A stretch of 64,000 nt of DNA, taken from contig NC_092672.1 of assembly GCF_964355755.1 (NCBI RefSeq), positions 34,530,501 to 34,594,500 on the forward strand, given 5' to 3'. Positions within the stretch are counted from its first letter, which is position 1, and each line of letters opens with the position of its first letter. The notes beneath the pieces are model-generated. The model ran no database searches. It had not been told where the DNA came from and saw nothing but the letters and a program-made list of their open reading frames with translations. Both the position numbers and the translations under genes were made by a program. Shown here piece by piece: positions 55,917 through 64,000 of this stretch. The stretch comes from Antedon mediterranea (lineage: Eukaryota > Echinodermata > Crinoidea > Comatulida > Antedonidae).

Positions 55917-58214
55917 ATGGTCCGTTTAAGAAACAGGTAGCACTGTATTTCCCACTAACTATAATTTTTAAATGTCTTAATAGAATATACTTTAATTCGT
56001 TGTAGATGATGATGAATTAACATCCACCGGACCTGGCTAAAGCTAGGCCCTCTCCTTTCTGACTTACTACTGGACATGGATGAGGTACACATTGAGATGC
56101 AGACAGCACGCAGCACCAAGAGGAAGTGATCCTATTATGAAAAATAGACAAATATTTTATTTTTAATCTTTTAAGTCATGTTTTTGTAGCAATTTTGTGA
56201 TTTTATTATTTTTTAAAAGGTATCTTCTTTGTGAAATAAACTTTGATGATCAGCGTACAAATATTGCAGTTATGTCAAATGATCTTCTTAATGAAATTAA
56301 GCAGTCTGTTGTGACTATGCATGGAGATTATGGGATCGGTTCTGTCATGCCTGGCTTTAATGGTACGTTGAATAAATATACATTTGTTGAATAACCATTC
56401 AATTTATTCCAAATAGATTTTAGTCGACAAATTAACAGTACCTCTACAAACAACAACAGAAAATGTAAAAATGCTCAGCTTGGCCCTTGGGGGAACTCTC
56501 TCGTAATCACTTCCCAAAATTTTTAATTTAATGATAATGTTATGCGCGATTTGAACGATTTGCGCAATTTGAAATTGCGCAAAAAAAATCCTTGCGCAAT
56601 TTGAATTGAAACATGTGTTTCAAATTGCACAAGCAACGTATTAAATTGCGCAAGTAATCTGCAAATTGCGCAAGGTTTTTCGACAGATTGTGAAATCATG
56701 CACACCCATATTTTTATAGTAATTTCTAAGAATGATTCAAAATTAAAGATAAATATCGCATTTCCTTATTTTAGTAGTGCAAATATTGTTATAAGTTAGC
56801 ATACCGTCGAAGAACCGACGAAGGAAAACGAAGCGGTGGTGTTCCACCAGGCGGGCGCGGCGCGGGCGGCCGGCTATACTACTCTAGCCTTGCTAGGGTC
56901 TGGACTACTGATACTGACTAGGTTACATGGCCTAGCTTAAACTAATATTAAAAAGTGAGTATTAACATTATCTTCATTGAAATGGTCTTATTTACCCTAT
57001 ATAATAAAATACTAAATTTTAAACTCCTCTGCCTAGGCTTAGCCTAGCCATGTATGGGAAAATTTACAGTTTGTTTTCAAATTGCGCAAAGGTGTCATAT
57101 TGCGCAAGAACTATCTTGCGCAATTTACAAATTGTGCAGCGCAATTTAAAATTGCGCAAAGATTTTCTTGCGCAATTTGAAATTGCGCAAGTTGATTGCG
57201 CAATTTGAAATTGCGCAAAAAAATCCTTGCGCAATTTTTAATTGCGCAAGAATTCTTTGCGCAATTTCAAATTGCGCAAAGATTTTTTTGCGCAATTTTA
57301 AATTGCGCAAATCGTTCAAATCGCGCATAACAATAATATTGATAAAATGTCATACACTGAGTCCTGGATATCTGGCACAGTATTAATTCCTTAGACCCAG
57401 GGGAATATCTGATAAACATACTATAATCATGATACATAGTTTATATCCACTTTAAAACACTGTTAAGCCAGTACTGTATTTAAAAAATGTCTTTTAGTGA
57501 AATATTTGAACCCGTATACAAGAATATTCATAGTACGTTCAAGAAGAAGGTCTTACAAGTTTGTGTCTACTGCTTTACCTTTCATGAAGAAACTTCTTGA
57601 TAAACCCTGCAGAATCACAACATTGCATTGCGGAGGTAGGAAATCAGTTGTTCACTCTGCGTGTTCAAAGGCGAGAAAAAATGTTTTTGAAATTTGTTAA
57701 ACCTTCCTACACTATCAAACTGGTCTGGTTATCATTTAATTTATCTAATAATTACCATATTGTAAAATGTAAAGCTCTGTTCACATATCAAACTTTATGT
57801 GACAAAAAAATGTGAATGTGATGTGCTTATATATGGACATGATGATGTCATATCACTACCATATTTGGAAATATCACACCATTTTTTTTGTCAAACCAGT
57901 TTGAAAGTGTAGACCGAGCTTTATGGTGGATTTGTGAGATTTATGGTCAATGCAGAATATGCCACTTTGAATCTGTTATAGATTGAGAAGTCATTAACAT
58001 TCATTTCAGTATTTATGCATTATATTTAGGGACAATTCGTTCTTGTCAGAAATTCCTCCTCAAATATCAACGCCAACAACTCTCTGCCGTCCTTCTAAAG
58101 TGTAAAACAGATCCAGAGCAAAAGAAAGTTAAGGAGTCAATACTGAAATGTACACTGAAGGATGTGGAGGGGGAGGGATGCTTGGAAGAGGAAGAAGACA
58201 TTGACAGTAGCTGA
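55917..58214 (+). CDS. POP5: Ribonuclease P/MRP protein subunit POP5
   Basis: Four exons, 55917-55936, 56220-56362, 57498-57635 and 58030-58214, join in phase to 161 residues (human 163). Landmarks in order are MVRLRNRYLLCEI, DLLNEIKQSVVTMHGDYGIG, VKYLNPYTRIFIVRSRRRSY, FVSTALPFMKKL, ITTLHCGGTIRSCQKFLLKY and an acidic tail ending GCLEEEEDIDSS. POP5 is a core protein of the RNase P and RNase MRP ribonucleoproteins that process tRNA 5' ends and pre-rRNA. The first coding exon is only 20 nt. Intron 2 (1.1 kb) carries a palindrome-rich fold-back element. AATAAA at 58677 ends the transcript close to that of convergent TYW1. Confidence 0.96.
56539..57332. mobile_element. Fold-back element of GCGCAATTT palindromes in POP5 intron 2
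   Basis: Both ends carry the same inverted sequence: GTTATGCGCGATTTGAACGA then TTTGCGCAATTT on the left and its mirror ending CGCGCATAAC on the right. Subterminally, TTGCGCAATTTNAAATTGCG units are repeated, few on the left (56560-56680) and about ten on the right (57075-57315). The core contains a GC-rich block (GGCGGGCGCGGCGCGGGCGG near 56853). AAT flanks both sides. No coding frame; ORFs here are by-products of the repeats. Confidence 0.75.
57772..57921. repeat. Fold-back MITE family A, copy 20, in POP5 intron 3
   Basis: Full-length, inverse orientation, TA on both outer sides (GTAAAGC / GCTTTATG), 109 bp before the last POP5 exon. Confidence 0.85.
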
Positions 58215-58676
58215 GATGAAACCAGTTACAGCACCAAAGAGCTATTAAACCAGTTACAGCACCAGAGAGCTACAAGGTGTGGGAAATTGGATTTCCAGGG
58301 AAGAGATGCTTCCATGTTCAATCTTTACAAATATAGAAAGGCCAAGCTTATTATACTTATAGGCTAAAACGTACTTGGATGAAATTATATAGATTTCAAA
58401 TGGTAGAGTTTGGAAGAATCCATCAGTCCTACAATTTGTAGGCAACAAGGTTTTGGAAATCACAGCTGTTACATTTTAAAGACCTATCACAGCTTTTATT
58501 TTTCCAAGAAGAGAATTTCTACATTGTATGAGTACCAGTCAGCTGTGGACAGACCACTTTAACACATGCAATTTAAACATACACTTTATTTATTTAAAAT
58601 AGTTTGCTGAGAACAAGTGTGGATAAACTGAAGCTATAAACTAAAGAGAACAATTTGTTTACAACACTGTATTTCA

Positions 58677-58682
58677 AATAAA
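58677..58682 (+). terminator. Polyadenylation signal of POP5
   Basis: AATAAA on plus, 463 nt after the stop codon. Confidence 0.6.
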
Positions 58683-58712
58683 GATGGCAAATATAACTTT
58701 TGTATGGTTTAC

Positions 58713-58718
58713 TTTATT
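58713..58718 (-). terminator. Polyadenylation signal of TYW1
   Basis: AATAAA on minus (TTTATT on plus), 303 nt after the TYW1 stop and only 30 bp from the POP5 signal on the opposite strand. Confidence 0.6.
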
Positions 58719-59020
58719 TGTTTAAAACTTCTTAATTGTGTGGCAAGTAACAGATTAAAACTATCAAGTTCCTTAACATTAATTACTCTATGGAATTCAA
58801 AATTCTAGGCTGTCCTAAAACAGCTCTTCTTCACACAGATATACAAGAACAAAGGTGACCGTAAATACTATTAGATTTCTGATGCCTACTAGTATAGGCC
58901 TACATAAGCCCCACCAATAAGCACAAAGCTTCAACGTTTCTGGGCTTGTACTAAAGAAGTGGATATCACATTTTGCAGCAATATTTGAGTCAGGCTTATA
59001 GTCCTTTAAACATACACTTT

Positions 59021-61996
59021 TTAGCAACCAGACAAGTCACGCTTTTTCTTCCCTTTAGCATAAAATCTGGTTTCTACAGGGTCGAATCCCTGCTCTGCGC
59101 TGCCATACACCGCCCAGTGAGGCGTGGCTGCCATGTAATCCTCGGCCCGGAATGTAGAGTCTCCTTCACTTTGTTTTAAATCTTGAATCAACTCGTGAAA
59201 TTTATCATAATCTATCCAAGTATGCCAAATGCCATCTACCTTAAACTGTTGGACGAAAAAGGACAGAATCTTTGTCAATATTGGTTTTAATGGCTTTTGG
59301 TAGTAAATCTATGCAAACTGGTAAAACTGTACAGAAACCAATAAATGTACAATTCATGCTAACATTTTCTGAAAAATTCTTAAACTGTATACTATACAAT
59401 TTTAAAAAAATATTAAAAATTAAAAATAAATTTGTGCTGTTATAAAATAAATGTAATGTATAGTTGCATGCTAAATTTATTGAATAACATAATACAGTAT
59501 TCGCTTTTATATATTACAAACCTTATATTTCTGTTATTACAGTTATATAGATTTTTTCTTTTTTAGGGCACCACTAGTTGTAAAAGCGTTGTTGCTTGTT
59601 TTGTGGTTGTCCCTGTTCCATTTCTTCTCAATTTTACAATTTCAGATGGAATAAAAGAAATAAACTTACTTTTTTGTGTGCCAGCAGAACGCAATTGGAA
59701 TGAGCATGCTCAGAAGCTATTTCGTAGTCATTCAGACTATTTGCTAAATTTTCTACAAATCCTACGACTTCTTCATGCCAAGGCACATTCTCCATTGTTA
59801 ATGAACTAGCTTTTGATGTTCCGCAATATGTAACCCCCTTTGAAAAAAAGGATATCATAGAATGAGCATGCTCACAAGATATCATCCAACTATGGATGTT
59901 AATACAGTAGTAATATCTAATTTGGTTTTCAATGATAGTTATTATATAACACCTAAAAATAACTAATACTAATAAATTCTTGTTATTTGATAAAAAACAA
60001 GTGCCCTATTATTATGTTAAAGATGAAAGGTCATATAACCTTTCACCTCTTGAAATTATTTGTACTATTGCACTCATAAACATTATTTGTATGCTATAGA
60101 GTATTCAATGATGGTTATTATAGAGGATTTATAATCTGAATTAGATGCTTTAAAATATAATTGAAACATTATTGGAAATTTAAAAAAAACATGCAGTATA
60201 AGAAAAGGAAAAGAAGATATGAAAATACTATGTCTCACCTTGACTTCAATGAAATCTGGTTTTCCTAGGCTGACTAAGTTTGCATATGCATCAACCTCCT
60301 CACTATTCCAAGCCTTCACGATTGTCAGACGATACACCGTACGCTGACCCTAGGAAATAACAGTTATTTACAATGATTTCATTCAATTTTAGGACTATTA
60401 TTATTTTGGACTAGTATTATTCATTATTAAAGTAATGCTGTGATGATTTGTTTACGTCTAATTTCTGATGGATACACTAAGAATCAACATTTGTTTTACA
60501 TTTACGTGAAATCTGCAGAATTATTGACTGAACATCAATTTCAGTACTAATTATCCCTTAAGACCCTAGGCTTACCTAAGTATTAACAATCATTTTTTGG
60601 GTCTATCACTCATTTAGTTCATTCAGGTTTTTTTCTACATACCTTTTCTGATAAAGCTTTTAGGCTGTTAAGGAATCTAGGCCAGAAGTCTCTAAATAGA
60701 GGTCTGTCGATCTTCTTTAAACTATCCTTAGTGCTGGCATCAACACTTACATAAAGCTGCGTCACAGGTTCCAATGATCTACAATATAACACACATTTAG
60801 TATTATAGAAATTTGTATACCTCAATGGAAATATGATATAGGTCTCGTATTCAATTCTGAACATAGGGTAATGAGCTGTTAGCTCATTTTACTTAAGCCT
60901 TGGCATTGTGTGGTACAGTGACCAGTTCCTTTCCACGCCATCTTATCTTCCCTAGTATTTTTAACCAGATACTTATTTACAGCATACTGGGAGTTGTCGA
61001 GTATAATCCCAGGGGTATGGTTACATTTGGTGAACATTAGGGGTGGACATTTACTCTTAAAGCTCTGTCTACACTATCAAACTTTTATGTGACAAAGTGA
61101 TGTACCCATATATGGACATGATGATGTGGATATGGACATCATAATTACAGAACCATATTTGGTCATATCACTACCACATTTGGGCACAACGAGTTTGATA
61201 GTGTAGACAGAACATTACGGTACAATAATCCAACACTACACTAATCTCATACATGTCTGATTACCTTATTGCATCAGGGAACTGTGCATTTGTAACAAGG
61301 AATGTTGATATTTCTTTACTGTGGAGTAACTGAATAAGTGTGTTTATTTCTGGATACATGATTGGTTCGCCTACTAATGATAAAGCACAATGTTTGGCCG
61401 TCATTCCTTCTGCTAGCCTTTCTGGTATCACGCCTGGTACACCTAGAAAAATATGGCAATATATAATGCTGTGAATTAATCAAATTCACTTACTATCTTT
61501 TCTGGTTGTCTGGTATTTGAACAGGACAAGTCTCCTTTCATTTCTTATACCAAATTTAATTAGACATATTACTTTTTTAAGCTCTGTCTACACTATCAAA
61601 CTTTATGTGACAAAAATGGTGATGTGCCCATATATGGACATGATGATGTCATATCACTACCATATTTGGGCACACACACTTTTTTTGTCAAACTAGTTTG
61701 ATAGTGTAAATAGAGCTTTATACATAATTTAATTAGACATATTACTATAATTTATGAATTTTTGTATAATTTCACAAAAAAGGAAGTTATGTTGAACTTA
61801 AATTGAAAGAAAAAATGTTTATTCGATTTGAATACCAGCTTACAGAAAAAAAATGTGTTTATAAATAAATAATATTTATGTCATACCTTTGAATTCATTA
61901 ATCATTTTGTAATGATTTTGAAGAGCACCCTTAACAACAGTTTCTGGATCATCCATTTTCCATCGCCATTCAGTTCCAACAGGGTTAGTGTGATGT
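59021..61996 (-). CDS. TYW1: tRNA wybutosine-synthesizing protein 1, C-terminal half
   Basis: Six minus-strand exons, 61887-61996, 61265-61442, 60643-60778, 60239-60349, 59670-59837 and 59021-59245, join in phase to ~308 codons ending RDLSGC-stop. Matched blocks are HHTNPVGTEWRWKMDDPETV, KHCALSLVGEPIMYPEINTL, TQLYVSVDASTKDSLKKIDR, PDFIEVK/GVTYCGTSKASS, TMENVPWHEEV and YMAATPHWAVYG. TYW1 is a radical-SAM enzyme that makes 4-demethylwyosine from N1-methylguanosine-37 and pyruvate in tRNA-Phe. The flavodoxin domain and the CxxxCxxC cluster motif (just before HHTNP) lie on exons not present before 64000, so the 5' half of the gene is outside or unrecognised. Human TYW1 is 732 residues. Confidence 0.95.
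61059..61212. repeat. Fold-back MITE family A, copy 21, in a TYW1 intron
   Basis: Inverse orientation with an extra ATGTGGATATGGACATC. The 45 bp before it (GGGGTATGGTTACA...TTACTC) recur before copy 24, so both were duplicated with flank. Confidence 0.8.
61579..61717. repeat. Fold-back MITE family A, copy 22
   Basis: Full-length, inverse orientation. A 21-bp direct repeat (core TTTAATTAGACATATTAC) lies at 61553-61573 and 61726-61746, close to both ends. Confidence 0.85.
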
Positions 61997-62256
61997 CTGG
62001 AACAAAAAAAACATAGATTATTAAAATAACAACTAATAATTAAAAAAAAGTACAAGGCCAGATAGAGATGTTTGTCAAATTTGTTTATGTTGAACAATAC
62101 TTGGGAGATGTAACAATTTTTTAAATTTATTTTACATCTTTCTGACAATACTATTTTCAATAGACAATTTTTTTCTATAAGCTGGTATTCAAATCGAATA
62201 AACATTTTTTCTTTCAATTTAAGTTCAACATAACTTCCTTTTTTGTGAAATTATAC
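61764..62256. repeat. TYW1: 87-bp inverted repeat around a TYW1 exon
   Basis: Left arm 61764-61850 and right arm ~62169-62256 are reverse complements with one visible mismatch (TTACAG vs TTATAG). Shared blocks include CACAAAAAAGGAAGTTATGT and ATTCGATTTGAATACCAGCT. The 318-bp loop contains TYW1 exon 61887-61996 with both splice sites. Confidence 0.88.
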
Positions 62257-62364
62257 ACGAACTTGTCACGAACTTGTGTAAAAACAATCAATATTGATTG
62301 AACGAGTTGTACTGCACATCAGTCTCGTGTCTAAATAAAGTTTATATATATATATATACCGTAT

Positions 62365-62592
62365 ATAAATTTCAATTAGAAATCCTAATTTACTTCTGAG
62401 AAGTGAATGTATTTTTTGCCGACATGAAAAGAAACATTTTTCATTAAAAAAAATAATAATTTACAATTCTAATTTACTTTAGCAAATGTATTGTTTGCAG
62501 ACATGAAATTGAAAAAAAAACAACAGATTTTTGGTTAAAATACAAAAACAAAATTAATTTAAAATCCTAAATTACTTCAGTAAATGTATGTA
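62365..62592. repeat. Three tandem ~93-bp units
   Basis: CCTAATTTACTTCTGAGAAG, TCTAATTTACTTTAGCAAAT and CCTAAATTACTTCAGTAAAT begin successive units, the first two followed by TGTATT...GC(C/A)GACATGAAA. Confidence 0.6.
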
Positions 62593-62825
62593 TATCATTA
62601 ATTTACAGCTTTAATATAATGAAAAATGTATTTTTCAAACATAGTACCAGTCAAGGACATGGTATTCGTTTTAAGTAATGCAAAAATAATTCTCAAAGAC
62701 TCAAGGTTTTCCGTAAAAAACAAATTAGAACAACAAATTTTAATTAGTACAAAATCAGACAGCACAACCTTTCATAAACATTGAACAATTGTGAGCAAAT
62801 GTATTTCACCTTGCTCTAGATATAA

Positions 62826-62894
62826 AGATCTGGCCACACTATCAAATTTTATGTGACAACAATTCTGATTTGCCCATATATGGACATGATGATG
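62826..62894. repeat. Fold-back MITE family A, copy 23, left half only
   Basis: AGATCTGGCCACACTATCAA through CATATATGGACATGATGATG; no right arm. Confidence 0.7.
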
Positions 62895-63001
62895 AACTAA
62901 AATAAAATTAATGAATGTATTATATACAATGACCTAGTATAGTCCAAGGGGTATGGTTACAACAATTGGGGAAATTAGGGGTGAACTTTCACTATACTTT
63001 A

Positions 63002-63130
63002 AAGCTCTGTCTACACTATCAAACTTTATGTGACAAAAATGTGATGTGTGCCCTTATATGGGCCTCATATTACTACCATATTTGGTCACATTACACTTTT
63101 TTGTCAAACTAGTTTGATAGTGTAGAGCTT
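63002..63130. repeat. Fold-back MITE family A, copy 24
   Basis: Inverse orientation; the end is shortened to GTGTAGAGCTT. Its left flank matches that of copy 21. Confidence 0.8.
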
Positions 63131-63728
63131 AAGCAGAGCTTAAAGCTCAGATACAGGCATGAATTTTAAATATAATATTTGGTTAATTGTACATAAATCA
63201 AATATTTGTAACAGAAATCGAGACGAAAAAACATGAATTTCCCTTAATATGGTCAAATACAAAATTTGGCAAAATTCTTCCATAAAAACCAGGAAGACTT
63301 TTTTTCAGTAGTTAGGTAGTTAACCTACTGTAATTCCATGTCTGGTGACTCCCTAGACGGTGAAAAAAGATGGTGGATATACGGTGGATAATTTTTGCTA
63401 TAGCATGAAAATAAAAATCTGAAGTGAATAAAAATATCAGAAATGTAATATTCAAGTTATATTACCTATATTTAGTCATCTGATAACATTTTTTACCACA
63501 CCATTTATTTTTCATAGCTTTTTAAAATGCCTCTCTATTTACAAAATTTGTGTACAAAAGAATAGAGATTTTACTGTGTAATTTGAACTATCCCCCCACT
63601 GATAAGAAAGTGCTTATTTTCAACAAGCTCGTGTAACACAAAAAAATTATGAAACATAGGGGAAACTATAGATCGACAATTATTGGAATTATGATCAATA
63701 GAAATTTTTTGCCCGCACCTGGCCTTTA

Positions 63729-63800
63729 AAGCTTATGTGACAAAAAAATCTGATGTGCCCATATAAGGACAAACTAGTTTGATAGTCTAGACAGGCAGCT
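63729..63800. repeat. Fold-back MITE family A, copy 25, internally deleted
   Basis: AAGCTTATGTGACAAAAAAA, a TGATGTGCCCATATAAGGAC block and the right arm AAACTAGTTTGATAGTCTAG are joined directly, leaving 72 bp. Confidence 0.7.
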
Positions 63801-64000
63801 AAAACCAAGGGAGAAAACCATATCTCAAAGACACTAAATACATGTATTTCAGTTAATACAAAGTTTTATGTGATGAATGCCTTTAATCCAGCTCATTATC
63901 AGTGGAGGAAATACAAACAAACAAACAAATAATACTTAAAATCCATGAGTTTTCTTTGATATGAGGGGGGTATTTCCCAATTTACTAATAAAAAAACCAT

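Larger units (their letters stand above)
61997..64000. other. TYW1 intron or upstream region; no exon recognised
   Basis: Contains the right arm of the inverted repeat, three ~93-bp tandem units (about 62365-62590), three family-A MITE copies, and otherwise AT-rich sequence. The exon carrying the radical-SAM CxxxCxxC was searched for and not found. Confidence 0.5.

Noticed and set aside
57146-57386. ORFs with NLKLRKKIFAQF-like repeats
   Set aside because: Translation of the palindromic GCGCAATTT array; the repeat explains them completely.
62000-64000. Search for the TYW1 radical-SAM exon (e.g. AAATGGTGTGGTAAAAAATG near 63500 on minus)
   Set aside because: The cysteine spacing does not match CxxxCxxC and no splice sites flank it, so the 5' half of TYW1 is left as outside the window.

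Overview
The window is nuclear DNA of an animal. Its genes are broken into short exons by GT-AG introns, the background is strongly AT-rich, and it is crowded with short fold-back (MITE-like) elements, tRNA-derived SINEs and retroelement pieces. The gene set (AIFM3, TYW1, POP5, MRPL57, an ARL6IP4-type SR protein, and a dynamin-like GTPase with a GNHSAGKS P-loop) fits an invertebrate. A marine deuterostome such as an echinoderm is my guess, but the sequence alone does not settle it. All gene models were assembled by eye from splice sites, reading phase and remembered family sequences; no search was run.

Layout, left to right. Positions 1-22.7 kb hold the 3'-incomplete minus-strand GTPase gene: three coding exons at 1.6, 3.5 and 9.7 kb, a probable start-codon exon at 17.6 kb and a possible leader exon at 22.55 kb. 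Its introns hold minisatellites, SINEs and MITEs. Positions 22.7-31.6 kb contain no recognisable host gene, but carry a nested transposon, an ordered tandem array, a LINE fragment and a 1.3-kb fold-back element. MRPL57 (+) lies at 31.66-33.98 kb and converges on AIFM3 (-), which spans 35.5-51 kb with 14 coding exons that join in phase to 569 residues. AIFM3 introns contain a Penelope-like element with perfect 146-bp inverted repeats, and an LTR retrotransposon with apparently identical 467-bp LTRs, an intact gag and a deleted pol. ARL6IP4 (-, 52.8-55.4 kb) is head-to-head with POP5 (+, 55.9-58.2 kb). POP5 is tail-to-tail with TYW1 (-, 59.0-62.0 kb), whose N-terminal half lies outside the window.

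The host genes are housekeeping functions: tRNA processing (POP5, TYW1), mitochondrial translation (MRPL57), splicing (ARL6IP4) and redox/apoptosis (AIFM3). They do not form a single pathway. The main peculiarity is repeat structure. About 25 copies of one ~150-bp palindromic family lie across the window. A POP5 intron holds an array of GCGCAATTT palindromes, and one TYW1 exon sits in the loop of an 87-bp inverted repeat. I found no CRISPR array, rRNA or genuine tRNA gene.
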